A DNA stretch of 64,000 nt from Cytophaga sp. FL35 (GCF_014349235.1 NZ_JACSOH010000009.1:62001-126000); one strand, 5' to 3'; positions 1 through 12,213 are shown, counted from the stretch's first letter. Numbers and translations: made by a program. The notes: generated by a model not told the origin, from the sequence alone.

Positions 1-1298
1 ATACTGGCCAAAGAGGCTTTGGTAAATTTTTTGGCAAAAAACATAGCCAGCTGCCTTGCTTGTACAATATGTCTTTTGCGTGTTTTTGATTGTAAGGTAG
101 CTACGTCCATTTCAAAGTAGTCAGAAACTACTTTTTGAATGTAATCGATTGAAACTTCGCGCTTGGTATTCTTAACGAACTTTTCTACTACCTGTTGGGC
201 GAGTTCCAATGTTACCTCTTTTTTATTAAAGGATGACTGTGCTATTAATGATATAATAGCTCCTTCCAATTCCCTTACATTGGTCTTGATGTGCTTTGCT
301 ACGTGGTCTATAATTTCCTCCGGCATTTCAACACCATCACGATACAATTTGTTCTTTACAATGGAAACACGCGTTTCGTAATCCGGACTTTGTAGTTCTG
401 CACTTAGTCCCCATTTAAATCTGGACAATAGACGCTGTTCAATATCCTGCATGTCTACTGGTGCTTTGTCCGAAGTAAGGATAACCTGCTTCCCATTTTG
501 GTGCAAATGGTTGAAAATATGGAAGAAAACATCTTGGGTACCTGATTTGCCGCTCAAAAATTGAACATCATCAATAATCAACACATCTATTAATTGATAG
601 AAGTGGATAAAATCATTTCTGGTATTCTTTTTTACGGATTCAATGTACTGCTGAGTAAACTTTTCCGCTGAAATATAAAGTACGGTACGCTCAGGATATT
701 TGTCCTTTATCTCCACACCAATGGCATGTGCCAAGTGCGTTTTTCCCAATCCAACGCCTCCAAAGACCAATAATGGATTAAAGGAAGTGCCTCCAGGTTT
801 GTTGGCAACCGCCATACCGGCGGATCTGGCCAATCTATTGGAGTCTCCTTCCAAAAAGTTGTCAAAGTTGTAGTTGGGATTAAGCTGGGATTCTATCTTA
901 ATGTTCCTAATACCTGGAATTACAAATGGGTTTTTTAGTTCAGGGTTTTTGGATTTAATTGGAACGTCCATTTCCTGGGGTCCCATATTGCCTCTGTTGG
1001 TACTTGGAATTTTCTCCGTAAAAGGTTCTTTATTCCCGTAGGTGTTTTCCATACGGATGATGTAGACCAATTTTGCGGTTTCACCCAGTTCTTTTGTAAG
1101 GGCCACTTTGAGAAGCTTTACATAATGCTCCTCTAACCATTCGTAAAAAAACTTACTAGGTACTTGTATGCTCAAGGCATTTTCCGCTAACTTAATTGGT
1201 TTAATTGGTTCAAACCATGTTTTATATGCTTGGGGTTGAATATTATCTTTAATGAACGCCAAACAATTTTTCCATACGGAATTAGCCGTAATACCCAT
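1..1298 (-). CDS. dnaA: Chromosomal replication initiator DnaA (3' end outside window)
   Basis: DnaA is the AAA+ ATPase that binds and melts the chromosomal origin. I translated the minus strand from the ATG at 1296-1298; about 432 residues are visible without a stop and the C-terminus lies beyond base 1. Domain I is N-terminal (start MGITANSVWKNCL). Walker A (GGVGLGKTH) is near residue 180, Walker B (LIIDDVQF) near 240, and the start of the DNA-binding helix domain (KTRKRHIVQARQLAMFF) near 410. About 40 residues are probably missing. It diverges from the thioesterase gene at 1504; the 205 bases between hold both promoters, but I found no convincing cluster of DnaA boxes. Confidence 0.97.
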   Translation of the reverse strand, partial: MGITANSVWKNCLAFIKDNIQPQAYKTWFEPIKPIKLAENALSIQVPSKFFYEWLEEHYVKLLKVALTKELGETAKLVYIIRMENTYGNKEPFTEKIPSTNRGNMGPQEMDVPIKSKNPELKNPFVIPGIRNIKIESQLNPNYNFDNFLEGDSNRLARSAGMAVANKPGGTSFNPLLVFGGVGLGKTHLAHAIGVEIKDKYPERTVLYISAEKFTQQYIESVKKNTRNDFIHFYQLIDVLIIDDVQFLSGKSGTQDVFFHIFNHLHQNGKQVILTSDKAPVDMQDIEQRLLSRFKWGLSAELQSPDYETRVSIVKNKLYRDGVEMPEEIIDHVAKHIKTNVRELEGAIISLIAQSSFNKKEVTLELAQQVVEKFVKNTKREVSIDYIQKVVSDYFEMDVATLQSKTRKRHIVQARQLAMFFAKKFTKASLAS

Positions 1299-1503
1299 CT
1301 TAAAGTTTCTCTTATTTTGTCGGTTAGTGATTTCGCAAGTCGGTGGAAAATACAAGGGGGATACCGTACTTTCTAGTGGGGCAAATATGTGAACAAAAAA
1401 GCTAAAAAAAAAATGGTAAGTCTATTGAATTTGACCTTTTTTTTTCGCATGTTCAGTGACACATTCGAAATCAATTAAATATATAGTTTTTACTTTAATA
1501 TCA

Positions 1504-1902
1504 ATGAAATTTAACAGAATTTCTTTCCGTGTTAGATACGGCGAAACGGATCAGATGGGAATTGTCTATCACGGGAATTATGCCCAATATATGGAGATGG
1601 GCAGGATTGAGTGGTTACGGGAGTTAGGAATTTCCTACAAAACAATGGAAGAAAACGGAATTATTCTGCCAGTTATTTCTCTTAGTTTGGATTTTAAGAA
1701 ATCTGCCTATTATGATGATGAAATTACAGTGGAAACCAGACTGGTAAAAGAGCCTCTTGTGAAGATAGAATTTGACTATGTTTTAACCAATCAACATAGA
1801 GAAATAGTTGCTACTGGAAACACCGTTTTGGCTTTCTTGAATTCTGAAACCAGAAAACCTATAAAATGTCCTGATGAGATTTTAAGTAAAATACGGACTT
1901 AA
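1504..1902 (+). CDS. Acyl-CoA thioesterase, YbgC/4HBT hotdog family
   Basis: A hotdog-fold thioesterase predicted to hydrolyse acyl-CoA or related thioesters in the cytoplasm. The 132-residue protein opens with the family signature around residues 11-26 (RVRYGETDQMGIVYHGNY), containing the catalytic Asp of the 4-hydroxybenzoyl-CoA thioesterase/YbgC group. I chose the ATG at 1504 over the in-frame ATG at 1456: the extra 16 residues are not family-like, and MKFNRISFRV is a normal beginning for this fold. A gene of this family often lies beside dnaA in Flavobacteriaceae. Its stop is 1 base from the convergent YigZ gene. The substrate is unknown. Confidence 0.85.
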   Translation: MKFNRISFRVRYGETDQMGIVYHGNYAQYMEMGRIEWLRELGISYKTMEENGIILPVISLSLDFKKSAYYDDEITVETRLVKEPLVKIEFDYVLTNQHREIVATGNTVLAFLNSETRKPIKCPDEILSKIRT

Positions 1903-1903
1903 C

Positions 1904-2515
1904 TTAAATTTCCCTGATTTTGACTTGATGGAGGCCTTCAAAGATTTGAAGAGTAGCAGAGGCATCACTTTGCCTCACTGATATTCTTGTTTTACAGTCC
2001 AAGCTCATTTCTTGGGAGAGAATTTCCAATTGCTTCTGTTTGATTGTTCGCATAACTATGTCCATTTTATCATAGGCAAAAGTCAATTCAAATTGAGTTT
2101 GAAGTGTTTTCTCAATAATTTTAGAGGATTCCAATGCCATTTGCGCAGCTGTTTTATAGGCAGAAATCAATCCGCCAACTCCTAATTTGGTACCTCCAAA
2201 GATTCTGGCTACCGCTACTAGAACATTGGTGACTTCAAAAGATTGAATTTGTCCATAGATAGGCATCCCCGCAGAATTATTGGGTTCCCCATCATCATTG
2301 GCCCTGTATCTTGTTTCCTTTATTCCAATTTGCCAGGCATAGCAGACATGGCCGGCCGAAGAATGCTTTTTACGGAGTTCTTCAATGATTTCCTTTACTT
2401 CATCTTCCGTATTAATTGGAAATACTGAGCCGTAAAACTTGCTTTTTTTCTCTTTAAAGAGGATTTCGTCTGAGGCTTTTTCTACTGTTTTAAAGACATC
2501 GCTTCTAGGTTCCAT
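1904..2515 (-). CDS. YigZ/IMPACT family protein
   Basis: A 203-residue member of the YigZ (UPF0029, IMPACT N-terminal) family. The segment around residues 78-90 (DDGEPNNSAGMPI) is a variant of the family signature DDGEPxGTAGxPI, with NN-S in place of the usual G-T. The C-terminal part has the small ferredoxin-like domain found in bacterial YigZ. The molecular role is not settled; eukaryotic IMPACT acts in translational control. It is the last gene of a four-gene minus-strand run: its ATG shares one base with the stop of the EamA gene (TAATG arrangement), which suggests translational coupling. Confidence 0.85.
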   Translation of the reverse strand: MEPRSDVFKTVEKASDEILFKEKKSKFYGSVFPINTEDEVKEIIEELRKKHSSAGHVCYAWQIGIKETRYRANDDGEPNNSAGMPIYGQIQSFEVTNVLVAVARIFGGTKLGVGGLISAYKTAAQMALESSKIIEKTLQTQFELTFAYDKMDIVMRTIKQKQLEILSQEMSLDCKTRISVRQSDASATLQIFEGLHQVKIREI

Positions 2516-3384
2516 TAGAACAAAGCTACAAGTAATATGCTAACTACGGCTAAAGCAACGCCAAGCCAGTTTTTAGCACTTAATCTTTCTTTGAATAAAA
2601 GAATCCCCAATAAGGTAGAAAACAGCACAATGGCTACATTATTAATGGTAAAAACAGAAGCACTATTCAATCCATTGCTTTTAAGCGCCTTCAATAAAAA
2701 GTAAATGGAAAAATAATTTAGTGTTCCCAAAGCCACTCCGGCCAAGATATTCTTCACTGAAAATTGAAAGGGTTGCTTTTTTATTTTTTTGACCAGAATG
2801 ATTATTAATCCAATAAATGCCGCTGCTCCAAATACCGTTGCGGAGAATATGGGGAAATCGTTTTCATGCACCATTCTCTCTTGGATAAATTTTAAACTTG
2901 TGTCAATAATACCAGAACCTAAAAAAACTCCCAAGGGAAAAAGCCAAGAAATATTTTGAACTTTTTGTACCCTGGTTTCCTTTATGGAGGTATAATATAC
3001 AGCAAGTAAGGCAATTAAAATACCAACAACTTTAAGGGTTCCCAGTACTTCGTTATATATAATTACTCCAAACACTACAGGAACCACTAAGGACATTTTA
3101 GTTGCTACCGAAGTTACGCTTACCCCCATTTTTTGGGTAGTGGCAGCCATAAGATTAAAGATGGCGATAAAAAGAATGCCCAAGGCAAGTGTCCCTAAAA
3201 ACCAAGGTTTACTGGGGAGCTGTTCAAGGGTTATATCGCCATTGTAAAATATGATACCACAGGTACAGGCTACCGCGTAGTTGAAAATAATAGCCTGTAA
3301 GGTATTTATTTTAAAGGTTTCAAAAAGTTTGAATACTACAAAGATGAGGCTCGCACATAAAATGCTTAGGAGTAAATAAAGCAT
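2515..3384 (-). CDS. EamA/DMT family transporter
   Basis: A 289-residue integral membrane protein with about ten hydrophobic segments in two halves of five, the layout of the EamA (drug/metabolite transporter) superfamily. The first half carries GILFIAIFNLMAATTQKMGV and the second ends in a long hydrophobic stretch after the KERLSAKNWLGVAL motif, the characteristic 'E..s..qwiG' end of an EamA repeat. The substrate cannot be deduced. It starts directly after the HAD phosphatase stop (no gap), so it belongs to the ribD-HAD-EamA-yigZ transcription unit; transport of a flavin-related compound is conceivable but unsupported. Confidence 0.85.
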   Translation of the reverse strand: MLYLLLSILCASLIFVVFKLFETFKINTLQAIIFNYAVACTCGIIFYNGDITLEQLPSKPWFLGTLALGILFIAIFNLMAATTQKMGVSVTSVATKMSLVVPVVFGVIIYNEVLGTLKVVGILIALLAVYYTSIKETRVQKVQNISWLFPLGVFLGSGIIDTSLKFIQERMVHENDFPIFSATVFGAAAFIGLIIILVKKIKKQPFQFSVKNILAGVALGTLNYFSIYFLLKALKSNGLNSASVFTINNVAIVLFSTLLGILLFKERLSAKNWLGVALAVVSILLVALF

Positions 3385-3990
3385 TTAAAGCTTAGAGTTA
3401 AGTTCTAAAATTGTTTCTTTGCCCACTTGCAGGTTCCAGCAGTATATTCCCAATTCAGTGGCCGCATCGGTATTCTCTTTGGTATCGTCAATAAAAAAGG
3501 TCTCCTCAGCCACAAGGTTATTTTGGTCTAATATGAACTGATAGATTTCCGCATTGGGTTTACGTAAATTAATTTCGTGCGATAGATAGAATTTTTCAAA
3601 AGAGTTTTGAAAACGACGGTATTTTTCCATTCCCATAATTTTCTCTACATGTTCAATATGCAGGGCGTTTGTATTACTTAACAGAAAGGTTCTGTAGTTA
3701 CCTTCTTGACTGATTTTTTCAATGAACTGGAGTCGTTCCTCAGGAAAATCCAACAACATACCGTTCCAAATGTTTTTTATTTGTTCTTTACTGGCTTGAG
3801 GATAAACTTCGGTCAGACCTGAAAGAAACTCATCCGAAGAAATTTGCCCTACTTCATATTGGTTGTTAAGCTGAATTAACTCTGGAGTAAGGGTCAGTTC
3901 TCCCCCAAATTTTTCCATCTCACGAAAGATAATTTGCTTGTCTAAATTGATGAAAACATCTCCAAAATCAAATATGATGTTCTTAATCAT
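3385..3990 (-). CDS. HAD family hydrolase (YihX-like)
   Basis: A 201-residue haloacid-dehalogenase superfamily phosphatase. Motif I near residue 8 is FDFGDVF, where the second acidic residue of DxD is replaced by glycine, as in the YihX-like 'FDxGxV' subgroup. Motif II is LLSNTNA near residue 104, motif III the Lys in RKPNAEIY, and motif IV FFIDDTKENTDAA near residue 165. It overlaps the end of ribD by 8 bases. In some bacteria HAD enzymes dephosphorylate the riboflavin intermediate 5-amino-6-(ribitylamino)uracil 5'-phosphate, so a role in that step is a reasonable inference from the neighbourhood, not shown by sequence. Confidence 0.85.
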   Translation of the reverse strand: MIKNIIFDFGDVFINLDKQIIFREMEKFGGELTLTPELIQLNNQYEVGQISSDEFLSGLTEVYPQASKEQIKNIWNGMLLDFPEERLQFIEKISQEGNYRTFLLSNTNALHIEHVEKIMGMEKYRRFQNSFEKFYLSHEINLRKPNAEIYQFILDQNNLVAEETFFIDDTKENTDAATELGIYCWNLQVGKETILELNSKL

Positions 3991-5035
3991 TATGGTATGT
4001 TTTTAGTTGGTCTCCCGTTATATTTTTTGTTTCAACAAGTCGCCCTGATATAAAAGGTGCTTTGATACCTTCTTTAAAAGTGGTGTTTCCGATAAAGATG
4101 CGAGCTTCGTCCCATAAATTGGTATCAATAAAGCATTTCAGGGTTTGCGCACCTCCTTCTATCAATACGCTGTTTATGTTGTTCCTAAAAAGGACTTCGC
4201 AAATCTGTTCTGCCAAATTTTCATTAAAGTCGATTTGTTGGTAGCTCAAGTTTTCTAGTGGATTCTCATCAATAATCTGTTCGGTCAAAACAAGCGTAGA
4301 AATGGTGCCATCCAATAAATGGGATTTTTTATCCAATTTCAGGTGGCGATCTAAAACCACCCGGATTGGGTTTTTTCCATACCACTGCCTAACATCCAAT
4401 TTTGGGTTGTCTTCCAAAGCTGTTTTGGTTCCTACTAAAATACTCTGTTCTTGGCTGCGCCATTGATGAACCAATTGCCTTGAAAATTTGTTGGTAATCC
4501 AGTAGGGTTTAGGTTCATCGTCTCTTTTATCTTTTATAGGGGCCATAAAACCATCAGAGGTTTGTGCCCACTTTAAAATGATATAGGGCCTTTTCTTTTC
4601 TTGAAAGGTTAAAAAGCGCTTATGGTGGTCGCGGCACTCGGTTTCCATAATTTGAAAACGTACCTCTACACCAGCATCCTTTAACTTGGCAATACCTTTA
4701 CCGGCCACTTTTTCGTGAGGATCCAAAAGACCTATGACCACTTTCGGTATTTGGTGTTTGATAATCATGTCGGCACAAGGGGGCGTCTTGCCATAATGAC
4801 TGCAAGGCTCTAAGGTAACATACAATGTAGATTCACTTAATAATGTCTTGTTTTTTACAGAATTAACAGCGTTGACCTCTGCATGCGGACCTCCGTACGG
4901 ACTGGTAAAACCTTCTCCAATGATTTTGGAATCATGAACAATTACGCAGCCCACCATGGGATTGGGAGCTGTAGTTCCCAGTCCGTTCTTTGCAATCTGC
5001 AGGCACCGTAACATGTATTTTCTGTGTATCTTCAC
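3983..5035 (-). CDS. ribD: Bifunctional riboflavin biosynthesis deaminase/reductase RibD
   Basis: RibD deaminates 2,5-diamino-6-ribosylamino-pyrimidinone 5'-phosphate and then reduces its ribose side chain. The 350-residue protein has an N-terminal deaminase with the zinc and proton-shuttle motif GGPHAEVNA near residue 50 and the second zinc motif EPCSHYGKTPPCAD near 75-88. The reductase domain follows from about residue 145 (RPYIILKWAQTSDGF), with the nucleotide-binding SVLIEGGAQTL near 290. Length is normal for the fusion. It is the first gene of the minus-strand run. No FMN riboswitch is evident in the 102-base gap to prmC. Confidence 0.95.
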   Translation of the reverse strand: MKIHRKYMLRCLQIAKNGLGTTAPNPMVGCVIVHDSKIIGEGFTSPYGGPHAEVNAVNSVKNKTLLSESTLYVTLEPCSHYGKTPPCADMIIKHQIPKVVIGLLDPHEKVAGKGIAKLKDAGVEVRFQIMETECRDHHKRFLTFQEKKRPYIILKWAQTSDGFMAPIKDKRDDEPKPYWITNKFSRQLVHQWRSQEQSILVGTKTALEDNPKLDVRQWYGKNPIRVVLDRHLKLDKKSHLLDGTISTLVLTEQIIDENPLENLSYQQIDFNENLAEQICEVLFRNNINSVLIEGGAQTLKCFIDTNLWDEARIFIGNTTFKEGIKAPFISGRLVETKNITGDQLKTYHND

Positions 5036-5137
5036 CTCGTAAAAATAGTATAATAATTCTTGCTCAAAAGACTCTTTGCGGTCAGTTAGGTTTTTGCTTT
5101 CCAGACCGATTGAAAATGAGATGATTCCTTTACATAG

Positions 5138-7995
<2,858 letters not shown>

Positions 7996-8022
7996 AAAAG
8001 TCGGACTAGAGTCCGACTTTTT
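7996..8022 (+). terminator. Rho-independent terminator after ligA
   Basis: A perfect 12-bp inverted repeat (AAAAGTCGGACT at 7996-8007 and its complement at 8010-8021) with a 2-base loop begins immediately after the ligA stop codon. The T-run is at the end of the right arm. The symmetric A/T flanks let it also serve the convergent small gene at 8039-8206. Confidence 0.8.
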
Positions 8023-8038
8023 CAATTTCAAGGTGAAG

Positions 8039-8269
<231 letters not shown>

Positions 8270-8303
8270 TCAATATATAAGTAACCCATTAAGAAACAAA
8301 AAA

Positions 8304-9521
8304 CTATGCCTCTATACTCTTTTTATTAAAAGATAGTAAGACTAAAATGAGGATAAAAGAGTTCATTATAAAGAGGTATTCCGTAAAAAAGTTGTTTTCA
8401 CCCAATCCAAAACCCGCATAGATTTTATAACAGAAATAATAATTTCCGAAGGTGCAAAAAACGAATATCACTGCCATAAAAGTTTTATAGGAAAGAGATT
8501 GGGAGAGAAAGTTTTTCCATTTCTGCATAAAATTTGGGTAAAAAAGTTGGGTGAAGATTGGCCAGATAAACAGTAGGGGCAAAGCGAACAATCTTGATTC
8601 CCTTGCAAAGGCAGATAGAATAACAATGGGTGTGTTGATAAGAACGGTAACCCCAAAAGCCGTTGTTAGACTACGTAATTGGTTCTTAGGGCTTCGGAAT
8701 AAAATTGAAGCCGTCGTAAAAAAGCCTAGGGTAAGGTAAATGGATACTAAGGATTCCAAAGCATTTTTTTTGCTTTCAAAATTCTCTAAAAAACAAGACC
8801 ATCTGCGGGTCATTTCTGTACTGGCATCCCCAAAAAGGTTATTGGCATACATGAAAATAACCAGGTAAATAACATAGATTAAAATTGGTAGGGATAAGTA
8901 GAGGTTTCTTTTGATATAAAACCATATTGATATCCATTTTATCTTTCTGTTTTCAGTGTAAAGCAGTGCCGGAAGTAACAAAACGGACGTTTCCCTAGCA
9001 ATCATGGCCAAACTGAAAAAGAGTACAAAACCCAGACGTTTTCCAGTAAAAAAATAGATTAAAGAAGCCAAGAGGAAGCAGTATTGTAACGGTTCATCAT
9101 AAGTAAAAACGGGAGGAAAAAACGCGAAAAGAATGGAGAACGAACCAAAATACATTAGCATATTTATAATCGCCTGCCTTCGGCTTGCTTTCAAGGTTAA
9201 TGAAAGTCGGTACAAAAGGTATCCGCTTAAAACCAACAAGGAAAAATTTACTAGGATGAAAGCATAGCCCGCTTTTACGCCCAAAAAGCCTATAAAGGCG
9301 TACATTATTAGAGTGGTTAAGGGCCTTCGTGCAAAAGGAGGCAATTCCGCATGATAATCTATCTGTGACCTCAGAAAATAATGAGAGATTTTTAGGTTGT
9401 TTTCGTTGAGCATGCTATCTACAGCAGGCAGCATGTGCATGCCAAAAATTAGGCCACAAACTATAATTGCCAAGACGATAGGGGTATAGCGGTTCTGGTT
9501 TAAAGAAGGTAATTTTGACAA
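8304..9521 (-). CDS. Polytopic membrane protein, GT-C-like
   Basis: A 405-residue integral membrane protein with about ten hydrophobic segments; the longest soluble loops are near residues 30-65 and 225-250. The large loop after the first helix and the short motif MIARETSVLLLP near residue 170 recall bacterial GT-C fold glycosyltransferases and EpsG-like polymer proteins ('ARExx' after a membrane segment). I do not see a DxD/ExD pair that would settle a glycosyltransferase call. No cell-envelope sugar genes adjoin it. Treat as a membrane protein of unknown function with a weak GT-C resemblance. Confidence 0.55.
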   Translation of the reverse strand: MSKLPSLNQNRYTPIVLAIIVCGLIFGMHMLPAVDSMLNENNLKISHYFLRSQIDYHAELPPFARRPLTTLIMYAFIGFLGVKAGYAFILVNFSLLVLSGYLLYRLSLTLKASRRQAIINMLMYFGSFSILFAFFPPVFTYDEPLQYCFLLASLIYFFTGKRLGFVLFFSLAMIARETSVLLLPALLYTENRKIKWISIWFYIKRNLYLSLPILIYVIYLVIFMYANNLFGDASTEMTRRWSCFLENFESKKNALESLVSIYLTLGFFTTASILFRSPKNQLRSLTTAFGVTVLINTPIVILSAFARESRLFALPLLFIWPIFTQLFYPNFMQKWKNFLSQSLSYKTFMAVIFVFCTFGNYYFCYKIYAGFGLGENNFFTEYLFIMNSFILILVLLSFNKKSIEA

Positions 9522-9591
9522 CGCTAGTGCTTCTAGATTCTAAGTGAAATTAGCTAATTTTATAGTTGAAAATAAAGAAACCTGCTAAATA

Positions 9592-9897
9592 ATGAACAAG
9601 CCGAAGACCTACCAAGATTTTGAAATAACCCTTAATGATGAAAACCCACCAGAAAATTGGTTGCCTGAGTTAAGGGCGCTATGGTTCGCAGGAAATGGAG
9701 AATGGGAAGCATCCCATAATATTGCGCAAGATTTGCATACCCAGGTCGGTAGTTGGATCCATGCCCATTTGCATCGTGAAGAAGGAGATAAGTTCAATGC
9801 CGGATACTGGTACCGCATGGCAAACAAGCCGTTTTGTAAACTTTCTTTGAAAGAAGAAATCAAGGAGATTGCAGAATTTGTACTCTCTGAATCCTAA
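9592..9897 (+). CDS. Conserved small protein of unknown function
   Basis: A 101-residue soluble protein with unusually many Trp and His residues. Its central part reads like a conserved core: LWFAGNGEWEASHNIAQD (residues 30-47), then GSWIHAHLHREEGD (54-67) and AGYWYRMA (71-78). Regularly spaced His, Glu and Asp would suit a metal site, but this is speculation. I have seen similar 'HREEGD' proteins as conserved hypotheticals, without a function I can name. It diverges from the membrane protein upstream and its stop overlaps that of the convergent 5'-nucleotidase gene. Confidence 0.7.
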   Translation: MNKPKTYQDFEITLNDENPPENWLPELRALWFAGNGEWEASHNIAQDLHTQVGSWIHAHLHREEGDKFNAGYWYRMANKPFCKLSLKEEIKEIAEFVLSES

Positions 9898-10805
9898 ACC
9901 GTAATTGAAATTCCTTCTGCCTTGCCGTTCATGGCGGCATCAAAATAGAAATCTATTCTGCCTAAGTTGATACCAAAACAGCCGACTTGGTTCACTAAAA
10001 TTTCCCGCTCCAGTTTGTTTTTTACAATGGTTGGCTTATCCAAAAATGTATGGGTGTGCCCTCCGATAATCAAGTCGGTATAACGAGTGTTGGCAGCTAA
10101 AGATAAGTCGCTTGGTTTGGACTCACTTTTGTATTCGTATCCCAAATGTGACAGGCAAATAACCAAATCGCATGCTTCGGTTTCTTTTAAAGTGGTTTCG
10201 GTATCTTGGGCAATTTCAAAAGGGTCTAAATATTCAGTTTCCATGTAGAGTCTTTTGGTTACTAGACCATTCAGTTCAATACCAAGACCGTAGACCCCAA
10301 TTTTAATTCCGTCAAGCATAAAAATCCTATACGGTTTTACATGTTCTTCCATTACCGTATTCGTGAAATCATAATTGGCAGATAGAAGCTCAAAATTAGC
10401 ATGCGGAATTTGGGCAAAAAGTCCATCAATTCCATTATCAAAATCATGGTTTCCAATGGTGGCTGCATCATATTTAAGCATGCTCATAAGTTTGAATTCC
10501 AATTCACCCCCATAAAAATTGAAGTATGGCGTACCCTGAAAAATATCGCCAGCATCTAATAATAAGGTATTCGGGTTTTCTTTTCGAATAGAATCTACCA
10601 GCGTAGCTCTTTTGGCTACTCCACCTAAATTGGCGTACCTGGAATGATCTGTGGGAAAGGTGTCAATATGACTATGTACATCATTGGTATGTAGAATTGT
10701 AATGTGTTTGTTTGAGTTGGAGCCGCAGGCGTTTAGCGAAAGACCACCCAAACCAACGAGTGCTGCAGAGGCACTGGTGTTTTTTATGAAACTTCTCCTT
10801 TTCAT
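9894..10805 (-). CDS. Metallophosphatase (5'-nucleotidase N-terminal domain), Tat-exported
   Basis: The catalytic half of a 5'-nucleotidase/UshA-type enzyme. The 303-residue protein starts with a twin-arginine signal (RRSFIKN) followed by a hydrophobic stretch and a Cys in LNACGS, so it may be a Tat-exported lipoprotein. The metallophosphoesterase motifs are all present: HTNDVHSHID near 36-45, GDIFQGTPYFN near 87, GNHDFDNG near 117 and GGHTHTF near 248. It ends where UshA would enter its C-terminal nucleotide-binding domain. That domain is a separate gene 4 bases upstream (10810-11577), so the two probably act together. Confidence 0.85.
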   Translation of the reverse strand: MKRRSFIKNTSASAALVGLGGLSLNACGSNSNKHITILHTNDVHSHIDTFPTDHSRYANLGGVAKRATLVDSIRKENPNTLLLDAGDIFQGTPYFNFYGGELEFKLMSMLKYDAATIGNHDFDNGIDGLFAQIPHANFELLSANYDFTNTVMEEHVKPYRIFMLDGIKIGVYGLGIELNGLVTKRLYMETEYLDPFEIAQDTETTLKETEACDLVICLSHLGYEYKSESKPSDLSLAANTRYTDLIIGGHTHTFLDKPTIVKNKLEREILVNQVGCFGINLGRIDFYFDAAMNGKAEGISITV

Positions 10806-10809
10806 AGCG

Positions 10810-11577
10810 CTAGTTTTTCAATTTTATAAAACGGTCATCAACTTTTGGAGCTACGGTATCAACTTTCTTAAAGTAGTCGATCATGGCATTTCGAATAAGA
10901 TAATCGGTATTTAAGGATTTTACCGCACCCTTGAAAAACCCCATTCGGTCCCCGCCATTGAGCAAATAGTTGGAGGTAGCTACATGGTAAGTCTTATTTT
11001 CTTCTATCGGTTTACCTTGAATTTTTACGCTTTTAATATTGCTTTCGTGGTCCAAAATAATTTGAAGGCCGGAGATGGGGTGGGCGCGCCCTGAATCACG
11101 TAGGTATGCCACCATCTCTAGTACCGATTTCCCTGTTAATTCAGCGACAACAATGGTGTTTTCAAAAGGCATTACTTCGTAAGCAGTTCTTGATGTAATA
11201 GTTCCCTTGGAGATTATGGAACGAATTCCACCGTGGTTGAGAAGTACAAAATCTATGTTGTTTCCGGTTCTGGATTTGTAAATGGGGTTAGCCTCTGCAA
11301 GAACTACATCGGCCATAAGATTACCTGCTGTTGTATTTAGTTCACCGTCAGTTTTTGTTATAGTAAAAGGAGCAAAAGCCAGAGTGCTGTCCAAAACTTC
11401 GTTGACCCTGTTTCTGTATGGTTTTACAAAGGCTTCTATTTGCGCATTGCTCACAAGTACGGAATCTACCGGTACCTCTTTTCCCTTAATTTCAGAGAGT
11501 TCAATTTTACTGTCCTTACAACTATAAACAACCACAAATGTTATAATTGTAACAAAATGTTGTATTTTTAAACCCAT
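10810..11577 (-). CDS. 5'-nucleotidase C-terminal domain lipoprotein
   Basis: The substrate-binding half of a 5'-nucleotidase encoded as its own protein. I start it at the ATG at 11575-11577: this gives 255 residues with a clean lipoprotein signal (hydrophobic stretch, then VVYSCKD), whereas the ATG 60 bases upstream adds an unlikely polar extension. Family features include DFVLLNHGGIRS (the 'NxGGIR' loop), YEVMPFENT and VATSNYLLNGGDRMGFF. It precedes the metallophosphatase gene by 4 bases and they form an operon. Exported, probably periplasmic face of a membrane. Confidence 0.85.
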   Translation of the reverse strand: MGLKIQHFVTIITFVVVYSCKDSKIELSEIKGKEVPVDSVLVSNAQIEAFVKPYRNRVNEVLDSTLAFAPFTITKTDGELNTTAGNLMADVVLAEANPIYKSRTGNNIDFVLLNHGGIRSIISKGTITSRTAYEVMPFENTIVVAELTGKSVLEMVAYLRDSGRAHPISGLQIILDHESNIKSVKIQGKPIEENKTYHVATSNYLLNGGDRMGFFKGAVKSLNTDYLIRNAMIDYFKKVDTVAPKVDDRFIKLKN

Positions 11578-11679
11578 ATTTCGTTCTATCTTCGCACAAT
11601 AATATGCAAGGAGATTCTTTACATTTGTAGAGCACATCCCAATTTTGAAAAGTTGTGATCTAAAAAAATGTAAAAGTAC

Positions 11680-12213
11680 ATGTTTAAAGGAATAAAAGAT
11701 AAGTTCAAGTACAATTCCGGCGTTAAATTTTTAAAGCAGGAATTGGCAAAAGAACTACCAACTGTTAACCGAAGTAGAGGTATAAGTTCTGTAGGCTGTA
11801 TTGTAGATCTTGACGAATTTGAGGATGCCAGTGTTTTTTTTGAATTTGTTGAAGATTATAACCTGAGGCCCAATGCTGTTAAGATAATAGGGTATAAAAG
11901 TTTCTATGACAAAAACTCCCCTTATTCCACGCCTGTTTTTTCTGACAAGGATTTAGGGTGGAATGGTACTATTGAAAATAGTTACGCGCTGGAATTTTTG
12001 AGTAGGGAGTATGATTTGTTGATCAATTACTATACCAAGGAAAATCTATTGGTCCAGTTAATGAGCATTAAGACCAAGGCTAGGTTCAGGGCTGGATTTA
12101 AAGATGTGGATATGGTCTACAATGACTTGATTCTAGATCTTCCTTTAAAAGACTTTAAAACCTTTAGGACAGAGTTAAAGAAATACCTTGGTGTTTTAAA
12201 CGAAATTGAATGA
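11680..12213 (+). CDS. DUF6913 family protein
   Basis: A 177-residue cytoplasmic protein that I recognise as the DUF6913 family common in Flavobacteriaceae. Visible features are [20 protein letters not shown] near residues 29-48, a mixed alpha/beta pattern, and the C-terminal [20 protein letters not shown] near 129-148. The function is unknown. Its stop codon overlaps the start of dapA by four bases, so the two are translated from one message. Confidence 0.75.
   Translation: MFKGIKDKFKYNSGVKFLKQELAKELPTVNRSRGISSVGCIVDLDEFEDASVFFEFVEDYNLRPNAVKIIGYKSFYDKNSPYSTPVFSDKDLGWNGTIENSYALEFLSREYDLLINYYTKENLLVQLMSIKTKARFRAGFKDVDMVYNDLILDLPLKDFKTFRTELKKYLGVLNEIE

Noticed and set aside
163-381. Plus-strand 72-residue frame
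   Set aside because: Antisense to dnaA, which is unmistakable on the minus strand.
1299-1503. Replication origin or DnaA boxes upstream of dnaA
   Set aside because: Only a poor match (TGTGAACAA at about 1389) to TTATCCACA and no cluster or A/T-rich unwinding element that I could defend.
1456-1503. Upstream ATG of the first thioesterase gene
   Set aside because: The 16 added residues are not family-like and the second ATG gives the standard start.
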